A DNA stretch of 64,000 nucleotides from Moorella mulderi DSM 14980 (GCF_001594015.1 NZ_LTBC01000005.1:92083-156082), one strand, 5' to 3'; positions 52,755 to 61,858 are shown, counted from the first letter of the stretch. The notes: generated by a model from the sequence alone, not told the origin. Made by a program: numbers and translations.

Positions 52755-54143
52755 ATGAGTGATTATAAGTACCCCACACCTAGCCTAGAACTGGCCCGTT
52801 TTGTCTGTTCGCTTCGGTATGACAGCCTTCCGGTTCAAGTTGTAGACAAGATTAAAAGTATTTTATTGGACGGGATCGCCTGCGGGTGCTATGGCCGCAC
52901 TAAGCCTTGGGGCAAAATGGTTTATGAATTTGTGCAGGAACTAGGAGGAAAAGAAGAGGCCACGTTGTGGTTGACTGATTTCAAGGGACCGGCAGTAAAT
53001 GTTGCGTTAGCGTTGGGTACCGCGATCCATGCGTTTGATTATGACGACTATCATAAATCCAAACTCCATCCCGCCTCTGTAATTATCCCTGCAGCTTTAA
53101 CTATGGCCGAGAGAGAAGGGGGAGTCACGACCCGGCAGTTTCTCGTAGCTCTAGTGGCTGGGTATGAGGTAATGATCAGGGTGGGGCTTTCGGTAAATCC
53201 TGGGGTTTCCAGACTAAAAGGGTGGCACTTAACAGGTACTTGCGGGGTTTTCGGCTCTGCAGCGGCAGCAGGCAAGATCCTGGGGCTTGATGAGGAGCAA
53301 ATGGCATGGGCTCTCGGCATCGCGGGCACCCAGGCTAGTGGGCTCTGGGCCTTTAACTATGATGGCGCAATGACTAAGCGTTTACATCCCGGGCGGGCAA
53401 GCCAGAGTGGCATAATGGCTGCAATATTAGCCAAGAAAGGTTTTACTGGTCCCATAAGAATTCTTGATGCCGAGGACGGCGGTTTTTGGCGGGCTACTTC
53501 CGATAAGCCTGTTCCCGAAAAATTGTTGCAAGCTATTGGGAAAAAGTTTGAATGCGCGGATACCTGTATTAAGCCGTATGCCAGTTGCGGGAGCAACCAT
53601 GCGGCCATTGACGCTGTACGTGCCATTATGGCCAACCAGCATGTGGCGGTTACCGATATAGAGAAAATAATTGTATTCACAAGCCGGGTAATTAAAACGC
53701 AGACCGGCTTCGATTACTTGCCCGCTACGGTTTTACAGGCGCAGATGAGTTTGAAGTATGCAGTAAGTGCGGCAATAATGTTTGGTAATGTCCTACCCGA
53801 GCACATGGAAGAGAAATGCTTCGGTCACCCTGATATGCGTCGACTTATGGAGAAAGTCGAGATTGTAGTGGATCCGGAAATGGATAGCCTTTATCCTGAG
53901 CATTTTTGCAGCAAGGTTTTAATGATTACTAAGGATGGCAAGCGTTATCAGGTCAGGATTAATGACCCCCTAGGTAGCGAGGAGCGGCCCCTAAAATGGG
54001 ACGATGTGGTTAACAAAGCCTCAAACTTGCTGCGGGGAATCATGGCCGAAAGTCATTTTAACAAACTAGTAGAAGGCATAAAGAACTTGGCGCGGGCGGA
54101 AGATGAAGATATCGGCGCGATTTGTAAGTTATTAAAGATATAG
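52755..54143 (+). CDS. MmgE/PrpD family protein, copy 2
   Basis: A 462-residue MmgE/PrpD protein paralogous to the previous one: HAFDYDDYHKSKLHPASVIIPAAL (about 94-117), KGWHLTGTCGVFGSAAAAGKILG (about 156-178), KRLHPGRASQSGIMAAILAKKGFTGPIRILDAEDGGF. The ATG lies behind aaggagaaag. Same length but clearly divergent sequence suggests two steps on related substrates, or a hetero-oligomer, rather than a fresh duplicate. Its stop is followed at 54190 by an aggag RBS before the fumarase gene. Confidence 0.92.
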   Translation: MSDYKYPTPSLELARFVCSLRYDSLPVQVVDKIKSILLDGIACGCYGRTKPWGKMVYEFVQELGGKEEATLWLTDFKGPAVNVALALGTAIHAFDYDDYHKSKLHPASVIIPAALTMAEREGGVTTRQFLVALVAGYEVMIRVGLSVNPGVSRLKGWHLTGTCGVFGSAAAAGKILGLDEEQMAWALGIAGTQASGLWAFNYDGAMTKRLHPGRASQSGIMAAILAKKGFTGPIRILDAEDGGFWRATSDKPVPEKLLQAIGKKFECADTCIKPYASCGSNHAAIDAVRAIMANQHVAVTDIEKIIVFTSRVIKTQTGFDYLPATVLQAQMSLKYAVSAAIMFGNVLPEHMEEKCFGHPDMRRLMEKVEIVVDPEMDSLYPEHFCSKVLMITKDGKRYQVRINDPLGSEERPLKWDDVVNKASNLLRGIMAESHFNKLVEGIKNLARAEDEDIGAICKLLKI

Positions 54144-54211
54144 CCAGATAGGGAGGAAATAAGGCGCGAGAGCCGCCCGGACCTTTCAATATTAAGAAAG
54201 GAGCAAATCCC

Positions 54212-55057
54212 ATGCCCAAAACCATTACCTGCAGCCAGATAACTGCAGCCGTGGAGAAACTCTGCCGGGAGGCCAACTATTACCTGGGAGAAGACGTGCG
54301 CCAAGCCCTGGAAAAGGCCCTGGCTAGTGAGGTCTCACCCCCCGGTAAAGAAGTCTTAAAACAACTCCTGGAGAATGCCACCATCGCTGCAACCGAGGAA
54401 GTGCCCATCTGCCAGGATACCGGCGTAGCCGTAATCTTCCTGGAACTGGGTCAGGATGTCCGGATTGAAGGCGGTTACCTTTACGATGCCATCAATGCCG
54501 GGGTCGCCCGTGGGTACACCGGTGGCTACCTGCGTAAATCCATGGTTTACCCACCGATAGACGGCAAGAACAGCGGCGATAACACGCCGGCGATAATCCA
54601 CACCAAGATCGTACCCGGCGATCACCTGACTATAACCGTTGCCCCTAAAGGGGGCGGCAGCGAGAATATGAGCGCAGTTGGTATGCTTACCCCGGCTGCC
54701 GGGTACGAGGGGGTGAAAAAATTTGTCATCGATACCGTAAAAAAGGCCGGACCCAATCCATGCCCGCCCATTGTTGTGGGAGTAGGTATTGGTGGCAACT
54801 TTGAAAAATGCGCCCTGCTGGCCAAGGAAGCTCTCCTGCGGCCCCTGGGCCAGCCTCATCCCCGCGAGGAAATAGCTGCCCTGGAAAAAGAGATCCTGGA
54901 GGCCATTAATTGCCTGGGGATAGGGCCCCAGGGCTTTGGCGGCCGGGTAACCGCTCTGGCGGTACATATAGAAATTTTTGCCCGGCACATTGCCAGCTTC
55001 CCTGTGGCCGTTAACATCCAGTGCCATGCCGCCCGCCACAAAAGCGTTACCCTGTAG
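54212..55057 (+). CDS. Class I fumarate hydratase, alpha subunit
   Basis: A 281-residue alpha subunit of the two-subunit oxygen-sensitive fumarase (TtdA/FumA N-domain). Cluster-ligand cysteines are in EEVPICQDTGVAVI (about 65-78), IGGNFEKCALLAKEALLRPLG and NIQCHAARHKSV. It binds a 4Fe-4S cluster and interconverts malate and fumarate. L-tartrate dehydratase is an alternative with the same fold. It starts with ATG 54212 and has a good RBS (aaaggagc). GC use rises sharply here relative to the preceding gene. The beta subunit follows. Confidence 0.93.
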   Translation: MPKTITCSQITAAVEKLCREANYYLGEDVRQALEKALASEVSPPGKEVLKQLLENATIAATEEVPICQDTGVAVIFLELGQDVRIEGGYLYDAINAGVARGYTGGYLRKSMVYPPIDGKNSGDNTPAIIHTKIVPGDHLTITVAPKGGGSENMSAVGMLTPAAGYEGVKKFVIDTVKKAGPNPCPPIVVGVGIGGNFEKCALLAKEALLRPLGQPHPREEIAALEKEILEAINCLGIGPQGFGGRVTALAVHIEIFARHIASFPVAVNIQCHAARHKSVTL

Positions 55058-55068
55058 GAGGTGAAAAA

Positions 55069-55626
55069 ATGGCTACCAAATACATCCGTACCCCCTTGAC
55101 CGATGCTGAGGTCAGCGATCTCCGGGCCGGCGATCAGGTATTCATCAGCGGGGTTATTTACGCCGCCAGGGACACGGCCCATAAGCGGTTAATCGCCCTC
55201 CTCGATGAGGGCGCCGCGCTGCCCGTGGATCTTAAGGGGCAGGTTATTTACTACGTCGGCCCGGCGCCGGCCAAACCAGGCCAGGCCATTGGCTCTGCCG
55301 GGCCCACCACCAGCGGCCGCATGGACCCCTATACGCCCCGCCTGATAGTCGAAGCTGGCCTTAAAGGAATGATTGGCAAGGGTTCGCGTTCGCCGGAAGT
55401 AAAAAAGGCGATGGTAGAGCATAAGGCCGTTTACCTGGCCGCTGTAGGGGGGGCTGGAGCCCTGATTGCCAGAAGTATCAAGAAAGCTGAGGTAGTAGCC
55501 TACCCCGAGCTAGGGCCCGAAGCCATCATGGCCCTGGAGGTGGAAAACTTCCCGGCAACCGTCGTCAACGACTGCTATGGTGCTGATCTCTACGAAGAAG
55601 CCATAGCCAGATACGCCTGTAAATAA
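55069..55626 (+). CDS. Class I fumarate hydratase, beta subunit
   Basis: A 185-residue beta subunit (FumA C-domain/TtdB). ATG 55069 follows taggaggtgaaaaa; a longer frame begins inside the alpha gene. Conserved motifs are VYYVGPAPAKPGQAIGSAGPTTSGRMD, in which the AGPTTSxRMD motif binds substrate, IGKGSRSPEVKKAM, YLAAVGGAGAL and ELGPEAIMALEVENFPATVVND. It starts 11 bases after the alpha gene and completes the enzyme. Confidence 0.94.
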   Translation: MATKYIRTPLTDAEVSDLRAGDQVFISGVIYAARDTAHKRLIALLDEGAALPVDLKGQVIYYVGPAPAKPGQAIGSAGPTTSGRMDPYTPRLIVEAGLKGMIGKGSRSPEVKKAMVEHKAVYLAAVGGAGALIARSIKKAEVVAYPELGPEAIMALEVENFPATVVNDCYGADLYEEAIARYACK

Positions 55627-55663
55627 CACCAATAAATAATATCAAAAGGAGGAATACGACAAA

Positions 55664-57001
55664 ATGCTGACTAAAGAAGAACTCCTGGCTAAAGCCAAAA
55701 AACCGGCTGAAGACGCCATGAAACTCCACCCCTTTTACCGCGGTAAAATGCAGACCCTGCCCCGCTGTGCCATACGCAAGCTGGACGACTTCGCCATCTG
55801 GTACACCCCTGGGGTAGCCGAACCCTGCAAAGCCATCAACAAAAACAAAGAACTCGTTTACGAGTATACCAGCAAATGGAATACGGTGGCCGTTGTTTCC
55901 GATGGCACCAGGGTTCTGGGTCTGGGAGATATCGGCCCCGAGGCAGCCATGCCGGTTATGGAAGGCAAGGCTCTTATATTCAAGTACCTGGGTGGCGTAG
56001 ATGCCGTGCCTATTTGCCTGGATACCAAAGACCCGGAAGCGATTATCCAAACGGTAAAATACCTCCAGCCTTCCTTCGGCGGCATTAACCTGGAGGACAT
56101 TTCCCAGCCCAAATGTTTTGGTATCCTGGATCGCCTGCGCCAGGAAATGGAGATTCCTGTCTGGCACGACGACCAGCAGGGGACGGCAGCCGTCACCCTG
56201 GCCGGCCTGATTAACGCCCTCAAACTGGTAGGCAAAAAAATGTCAGAAGTCAAAATAGCTCTAATCGGTGCCGGGGCGGCCAACATCCGCATTGCCCACG
56301 TGCTTATCAAAGCCGGGGTTACCCCGGGCAACATTTACATGACCGACAGCAAGGGCATCCTCAATCCCTCGCGTACCGAACTCCAAGAAACCCACCGGGA
56401 AAAATGGGAGATGTGCACGTTAACCAATGCCGAAGGCCGGGAAGGGGGTATTGCGGAAGCCATGCGGGGTACAGACGCAGTTATCGCCCTCTCCCAGCCC
56501 GGCCCCGACGTTATCAAGAAAGAATGGATTAGTTCCATGGCTGAAGAAGCCATTGTCTTTGCCTGCGCCAACCCCATCCCCGAAATCTGGCCCTGGGAAG
56601 CTAAAGAAGCCGGGGCCAGGATTGTAGCCACCGGCCGTTCCGACTTCCCCAACCAGGTGAATAATTCATTGGGGTTCCCCGCCATCTTCCGCGGTGCCCT
56701 TGACGTCAGGGCTAAGACCATTACCGATGAAATGTGCATTGCTGCCGCCTATGAACTGGCTAAATACGCCGAGGATAAAGGCCTGCTTGCCGACGATTAC
56801 CTGCTGCCCACCATGGACGAGTGGGAGGTCTACCCCCGGGAAGCGGCCGCCGTGGGGGCAAAAGCCGTAGAACAGGGGGTAGCCAGGATAAACCGTAGTT
56901 ATGAAGAACTCTACGACCTGGCGTCAAATATAATCCAGGATGCCCAGGAAATGACCCGCTTGCTGATGAAACAGGGGTATATCCCGGAAGTACCAGAGTA
57001 A
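55664..57001 (+). CDS. Malic enzyme (malate oxidoreductase, decarboxylating)
   Basis: A 445-residue short-type malic enzyme. The catalytic Tyr/Lys region is IWYTPGVAEPCKAINKNKEL, with VSDGTRVLGLGDIGPEAAMPVMEGKA and DDQQGTAAVTLAGLINALKL. The dinucleotide fold is IALIGAGAANIRIAHVLIKAG (about 196-216), and GRSDFPNQVNNSLGFPAIFRGALD follows. It oxidises malate to pyruvate and CO2 with NAD(P). With fumarase it links fumarate to pyruvate in this operon. It is preceded by aaaggagga and followed by a strong terminator. Confidence 0.94.
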   Translation: MLTKEELLAKAKKPAEDAMKLHPFYRGKMQTLPRCAIRKLDDFAIWYTPGVAEPCKAINKNKELVYEYTSKWNTVAVVSDGTRVLGLGDIGPEAAMPVMEGKALIFKYLGGVDAVPICLDTKDPEAIIQTVKYLQPSFGGINLEDISQPKCFGILDRLRQEMEIPVWHDDQQGTAAVTLAGLINALKLVGKKMSEVKIALIGAGAANIRIAHVLIKAGVTPGNIYMTDSKGILNPSRTELQETHREKWEMCTLTNAEGREGGIAEAMRGTDAVIALSQPGPDVIKKEWISSMAEEAIVFACANPIPEIWPWEAKEAGARIVATGRSDFPNQVNNSLGFPAIFRGALDVRAKTITDEMCIAAAYELAKYAEDKGLLADDYLLPTMDEWEVYPREAAAVGAKAVEQGVARINRSYEELYDLASNIIQDAQEMTRLLMKQGYIPEVPE

Positions 57002-57044
57002 GCTACAGTAAAATATAACATCTGGCAGAAAAAATCATTTTAAC

Positions 57045-57075
57045 GCCAGGATTTTTTCATCGTCCTGGCTTTTTT
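57045..57075 (+). terminator. Terminator of the fumarase/malic enzyme genes
   Basis: GCCAGGA (57045-57051) and TCCTGGC (57063-57069), a perfect stem followed by six T. Confidence 0.85.
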
Positions 57076-57359
57076 CTATGAGGTATCTCCCATTTCCCGA
57101 GAGGAACTCACTCCTTATGATATCCTCGTACATCACCCGGATTAGTCGCCCCACCAACGGTGGGCGAGGCAGGGCTTTGATAGTTATAGGACTGGAATGA
57201 TATCCTCTTTTTTAGCAGTATATAGTAAGAAAATACCCCAAATCAAATGATCTTTGCCAGCTGAGTATGCCTGCCAGGCAGGGTGTAAAAAGGCAATAAC
57301 AAGCTAGCAGATGCATGAACTTGCATCAGCCGGGTTAATCCTTCTGGAGAATATAACTG
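57076..57359. other. Gene-free spacer before the IS110 remnant
   Basis: No gene is seen. A small hairpin (CGCCCCACC/GGTGGGCG, 57147-57166) has no T run. The rest is AT-rich without clear promoters. Confidence 0.4.
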
Positions 57360-58598
57360 TTAAACGACCTGGGTGACTTCCCCTACCTCGAGACCCAGCT
57401 TCCGGGCCTCAGCAATAATTTTTTAACCCGAAATCTTTCCTGCTTCTGTTTTGCTTTTTCAAATGAAGTCTCGTCGTAATCTGCATCGTTTTTTAATAAA
57501 TTGTAAATGATTACAAGGAGCTTTCTGGCTAGAGCGACAAGGGCTTTCTTGGCCCCGCGGCGTTGCTTGACCTTCCAGTACCAGGACGATAAATAGCTGT
57601 CGCGTACTCGGGTGATGCACCAAGCAACTTCGCAGAGGATCCGCTTTAGATAGGTGTTACCGTGGGTGGTGCGAGTGGACTTTTTTTTCCTGCACTTTCA
57701 TTATTGCCGGGACTTAAGCCCGCCCAGGAACAGATATGTTCCGCAGTTTTAAAGCGGCTCATATCAATGCCGATTTCCGCCAGAATAGCGGCAGCAGCGG
57801 TTTTGTCAATCCCCGGGATGCCGTCCAGTTGCTCCAGTTGTCTTTGGTATTGACCCAATTTTTCCTCCAGCTTTTGCTCTACCTGGTGAAGATGCTCGTA
57901 GTGCTGATCCAGCCAGCCCAGCAAAAGCTTGAGGAATTCCCTTTGGTGAATATCCATTTTACCATTGACAGCCTGTTTGATTTCCTGGAGCTTGCTCTTG
58001 GCACGCCCTTTTACAAAAGTCTCTACTTCCCGGGCGGATATCTTCCCGTGACGGCAAAGGTGGTCCATAATCGCCCGGCCCGATACCCCGAAGATATCTG
58101 TGAGGAAGGTGGAGAGCTTGAAACCGCAGCTTTGTAAGTACTTTTCGATCCGGTTTTTCTGCGACGCAATCTCTTCGATAATACTTTTGCGGTACCGGGT
58201 CAGATTACGGAGTTCCCGGATAGGTTTAGAGGGAATAAAACTTCCTTCCAACAATCCGGCGCGCAAAAGGGTGGCTATCCATTCAGCGTCCTTCATATCG
58301 GTCTTTTTACCGGGAACGTTTTTCATGTGCCGGGCGTTGGCAACAATCAAAACCATACTGCCGTCAAAGGCTTCTTCTAGTACGTTATATACAGGCTGCA
58401 ATAAACCCCAGTGCTTTCCATGGCCACATGCCGGCAGTTCTCCGCTTCCAGCCAGGCTTTCAGTTCATCAAGTCCGGCAAGAAGGGTGGAAAAGGTGCGG
58501 ATGGTTTTAGCCGGCTCCCTGCCAACATTGCCTTTTAATAGGCAGGCGACGACAGTTTCCTTGTCGAGACCGCAACAGGTTTCTAGGATGTCTTACAT
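57360..58598 (-). pseudogene. IS110-family transposase, inactivated
   Basis: The minus strand carries a full-length IS110 transposase in pieces. From ATG 58598: the second codon is TAA (nonsense), then CGLDKETVVACLLKGN (DEDD domain, normally CGLDVHKET), LKAWLEAENCRHVAMESTGVY. A one-base loss near 58405 shifts the frame to QPVYNVLEEAFDGSMVLIVANARHMKNVPGKKTDMKDAEW. The Transposase_20 domain follows, LEQLDGIPGIDKTAAAAILAEIG and ICSWAGLSPGNNESAGKK. A further frame break in a run of eight T near 57683 precedes GNTYLKRILCEVAW and YWKVKQRRGAKKALVALARKLL, and another lies near 57425. Four lesions make it dead. Confidence 0.75.
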
Positions 58599-58817
58599 GA
58601 GCTTCCTCCTGCCTCATTGGATTTCAGGATGATTGCCCGAGAAAATATGGAGTTTAGTACCCGTGCTGTTTCCAAGTCTAAAAACAAGGTGCGACAATTG
58701 ATAATTGATGCAGAAGGCTTAGTATGCCCTGTTGGACTTCATTTTAAAAAATAAAAATCTAAGAGAGCAGGAGATTTAACAAGCTAGAAGCAAATTATTG
58801 AGATAGGAGGGATATAC

Positions 58818-60254
58818 GTGTATATAACCAGGTTGAACGTTGCTTTACATAAAGGCCTTCAGGGGCGCAACCTGTTGATTTTGATGCTGGGGATTGGCCT
58901 GGTGGGTATTAACTATCTACCTTTACCCCCTGGCCTGACCATTAACGGCTTACGGGTACTGGTTGTTTTACTTCTGGCAGTAACCCTATGGGTGACGGAG
59001 ATAATTCATCCCGCCGTAACGGCGATGGTAATAATTGTTGTTCTACCATTAATGCAAGTTATCACTTTTGAAAAATCCCTGGCAGGGTTCGCCGACACCT
59101 CCATGGCGCTGCTGGTTGCTATTTATATTTTAACGGGGGCCATGGTAAAAAGCGGCTTGGACCGGCGCTTGGCATTTCTTTTATTGAGCTTATCCCAGGG
59201 TAAAATCAAGGAAAATCTTTTAATGATTGCCCTTACAGTAATAGCTTTTACTTTTCTGGTACCTACTTCTGCCGGCCGGGCGGCGCTAATGGTACCCATC
59301 TGTCGGGGGATGGCTAGTTCCATGGGGTTAAAACCTGGGTCCAATATTGGTAAAGCCATGTTCCTGATCGTGTCCTTCACTTCCCTGATTTTTTCCAGTT
59401 CTTTGCTGACAGGGTCCCTGTCAATGATTTATGCCATGAGCCTATTTCAGCGCGTTGGTGGCTATTCTTGGAATTACCTGCACTGGATGGCGATGATGTT
59501 ACCCGGGTCGTTAATAACTACTTTCCTGGTCTGGCTCCTTCTTTTAAAAGTATTCCCCCCCGAAGTACACCAGATAAGTAAAGGGCGTCAATATATCCGA
59601 GAACAGCTCGTACAGTTGGGAACAATGACAACGGAGGAAAAGAAGGTCGGGTTACTCTTCTTTGGAATGCTTATACTCTGGATAACCAGTTATTGGCATC
59701 ATCTGCCAGTGGCCTTAGTTGCAGTACTGGCGGCGACCTTAACCTTTTTCCCCGGTTTTAACCTTCAATCCTGGAAAGAAGCCATGCTCGAAGTGGATTG
59801 GGGAACGGTTATTCTCTTTGGGGGAAGTTTATCCCTCGCCTCGGCCCTCAAGGAAACGGGGGCTATGGACTGGCTGGCGACCCTTGCATTTGGTAATATT
59901 CGGACTAACAGTGTAATGCTTCTGGGTCTAACAATTATGGTTATTTGCATTATTATCCGTTTGGGGTTTAATAGCGTTCTGGGCGCCAGTACAGTTATTT
60001 TACCAATGGTAATGGCTACGGCTACCAACCTGAAGTTAAACCCCATATGGTTAGGGATGATTGGGGTGGTAGGAAGTGAACTGTGTATGTTTTTACCCAC
60101 CCAGTCGCCGACCCTGCTAGCAACTTATGGCGCTGGATTCTATACCACAAGGGATACGTTAAGGGCTGGTAGCCTGACTACTTTCCTGCTAATGGCCGTA
60201 ACTTTAATAATGGCCTATTTTTACTGGCCGTTACTGGGAATTAACCCCAGATAG
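58818..60254 (+). CDS. DASS/SLC13-type anion:sodium symporter
   Basis: A 478-residue carrier with about 12 membrane segments. GTG start behind ataggagg. Motifs: WVTEIIHPAVTAMVIIVVLPLMQVI, FADTSMALLVAIYILTGAMVKSGLDRRLAFLL (about 92-124), TSAGRAALMVPICRGMASSMG, and WGTVILFGGSLSLASALKETGAMDWLATLAFG (about 326-357). The SLC13 family takes up di- and tricarboxylates or sulfate. Placed close to fumarase and malic enzyme, it could bring malate, fumarate or succinate into the pathway. It stands alone between two dead IS elements. Confidence 0.9.
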   Translation: MYITRLNVALHKGLQGRNLLILMLGIGLVGINYLPLPPGLTINGLRVLVVLLLAVTLWVTEIIHPAVTAMVIIVVLPLMQVITFEKSLAGFADTSMALLVAIYILTGAMVKSGLDRRLAFLLLSLSQGKIKENLLMIALTVIAFTFLVPTSAGRAALMVPICRGMASSMGLKPGSNIGKAMFLIVSFTSLIFSSSLLTGSLSMIYAMSLFQRVGGYSWNYLHWMAMMLPGSLITTFLVWLLLLKVFPPEVHQISKGRQYIREQLVQLGTMTTEEKKVGLLFFGMLILWITSYWHHLPVALVAVLAATLTFFPGFNLQSWKEAMLEVDWGTVILFGGSLSLASALKETGAMDWLATLAFGNIRTNSVMLLGLTIMVICIIIRLGFNSVLGASTVILPMVMATATNLKLNPIWLGMIGVVGSELCMFLPTQSPTLLATYGAGFYTTRDTLRAGSLTTFLLMAVTLIMAYFYWPLLGINPR

Positions 60255-60342
60255 TTAGTCGGCAAAAAAACAATGAAATGGAGGGAGGTGTTATGAGTAC
60301 GAGTTTTGCGGGCTCAAGAATAGCCTCTGTCACTAACGTTGC

Positions 60343-60440
60343 ATATAAAAATATTAACTTGTAAAGGGCTATTGCACCCTAAAATCCGCCAAAATCCTAA
60401 AATATCCTTTCCTTGCAAGAAAAAACTCCTTATAATAGAG
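60343..60440 (+). repeat. Second dispersed repeat, copy E2
   Basis: Starts ataaaaatattaacttgtaa and ends actccttataatag; direct copy of E1 (43283-43382). It lies immediately before repeat copy C. Confidence 0.65.
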
Positions 60441-60464
60441 AAAAGGATCGTATACACACAGAAA

Positions 60465-60590
60465 ACCCAAGGTAAAAACAGGGAACAACCTAATTAGAAG
60501 GAAGTGATGCCAAAAAGAACAAGAGATGCTGGGTGAACAAATTAGAGAGACTACCGTAGCAACAAAAATAAACCTGAAATCGGCAAGTAA
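60465..60590 (-). repeat. Dispersed repeat, copy C (inverted)
   Basis: Starts agaaaacccaaggtaaaaac and continues through ggaagtgatgccaaaaagaac to gcaacaaaaataaacctgaaa. It is the reverse complement of copy A and parallel to copy D, diverged by about a quarter. No CDS is seen from 60255 to 60712. Confidence 0.65.
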
Positions 60591-60712
60591 AAATTTGTAT
60601 GAAGAAGAAACGTACCAAAACCCTGTTAATATACCATTGATTACCAGGAATTAATAAGAATCACCTTTTCAATCACTCCCTTGAAGAACGGTAGCCTGAA
60701 AAATGGGTAGCA

Positions 60713-61679
60713 TCATCCAACCCCTGCTTGCCAGGGATTTTTAAGAAAGTAGTGCTTACTGTTAGTAGCTAAACGGTTGAGGTAAGCAATGACTTTTTGC
60801 AGTCCCCCACGCAAAGGGGCCTTGCAGACATACAAATAGGTTCGTTCCTCGAAGTAATCGAAGTTTTTTTCGTCAAAGAAGCCTTTATCCAGGCGTACCC
60901 CCTTTAAAACGTAATTCCTTGGCAATCTCTGTTCCGTATCCTGAAAGAAGTTTAGAAAACCACCGTTGCTATGGATTTTACCATTATAGGCCTTGAGATT
61001 AAGCAGTTCAGCGGTTTCGGCTATAAAGGCGACTTTAGCCTTCAGGGAAGGGCGGCCATGATAGCGGGGATTGTCGCCTATCGTACCGCCTTCCTGGGAA
61101 CCATGCAAGGTGATAACTGTGTCGTCAATATCTAACCATATCTCCCTGGGTGGTACTGTTTTAGAGCGCATTTCCCGTAGCTGCTGATCAATAGAGCGTA
61201 GCTCTTCCAGGGAATTTTCCTGCATGGCAGCCAAAAGGCGCCTGAAACCTGTTTCTTCAGGGAAATCACCAATTCCCTTGATTTTAGCGTAACCCTGTTC
61301 ATTCCTTATACACATTCCTTATACACTGCGTATGTTCAAAGCGGGATAACCCTAATATCTGGGCATCGATCAGGAAATCCAGCATTTCCGGGGGTTGAAA
61401 TTTACTGTTAGGCGCTTTGCGCATCGTTAAGGTATTGCGGATTATCTTCTTAAAACCTATAATAGCCTGCTTAAAGGCTTCAATCAGACCAAAATTAGCA
61501 AATCTGGTGACTGTATGGTTATCAAAGGTTGTTGGCAGGTTATAACGGCTAATTTTCTTCTGTAATCGACGTTTCTCAAGCTCAATCTTTCTTCTTTCAC
61601 TTCTCGTAGGCTCTCGAAAACCTCTAGAAAACCCCAGGTAAAAGCAGGGAGATAACCAATCAAAGGGAAGTGATGCCAA
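60713..61679 (-). pseudogene. IS1380-family transposase, frameshifted and truncated
   Basis: The minus strand encodes RRKIELEKRRLQKKISRYNL, TTFDNHTVTRFANFGLIEAF and KKAPNSKF-like segments, ending DAQILGLSRFEHTQCIRN (61299-61679), then in a second frame EQGYAKIKGIGDFPEETGFRRLLAAM, PREIWLDIDDTVITLHGSQEGG, PRYHGRPSLKAKVAFIAETAELLNLK and KGVRLDKGFFDEKNFDYFEERTYLYVCKAPLRGGLQKVIAYL (60713-61315). These are IS1380 features, including the DDE domain. The frame break is caused by a 13-base tandem duplication (61301-61326). The last ~100-150 residues are missing at 60713. Confidence 0.72.
61301..61326 (-). repeat. 13-base tandem duplication that breaks the IS1380 transposase
   Basis: attccttatacac occurs twice in a row (61301-61313 and 61314-61326). 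Removing one copy restores EHTQCIRNEQGYAKIKG across the junction. Confidence 0.8.
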
Positions 61680-61745
61680 AAAAATACAAGGTATGCCGGA
61701 CGAATGAAATAACGAGGTCTCCTTAATAACAAAAATGAACCATAA
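61625..61745 (-). repeat. Dispersed repeat, copy D (inverted)
   Basis: Starts tagaaaaccccaggtaaaag and continues through gggaagtgatgcc to the block ccataaatgttaaatag. It is the reverse complement of copy A, and lies right at the start of the IS1380 transposase, which points to a terminal or flanking region of that element. Confidence 0.65.
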
Positions 61746-61858
61746 ATGTTAAATAGAGGGATAAGAGACACAAAAAAGGAAACAACAACGCTAACCCCTA
61801 AAAATGAGTACATTTCCAGGGATTTCATGGAAAAGTGGGGGCTTAAATGACTAAAATA

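Noticed and set aside
61484..61828. Minus-strand frame with membrane-like stretches overlapping the IS1380 start
   Set aside because: Its hydrophobic part is the translation of the dispersed repeat (copy D), which has no conserved frame among copies.
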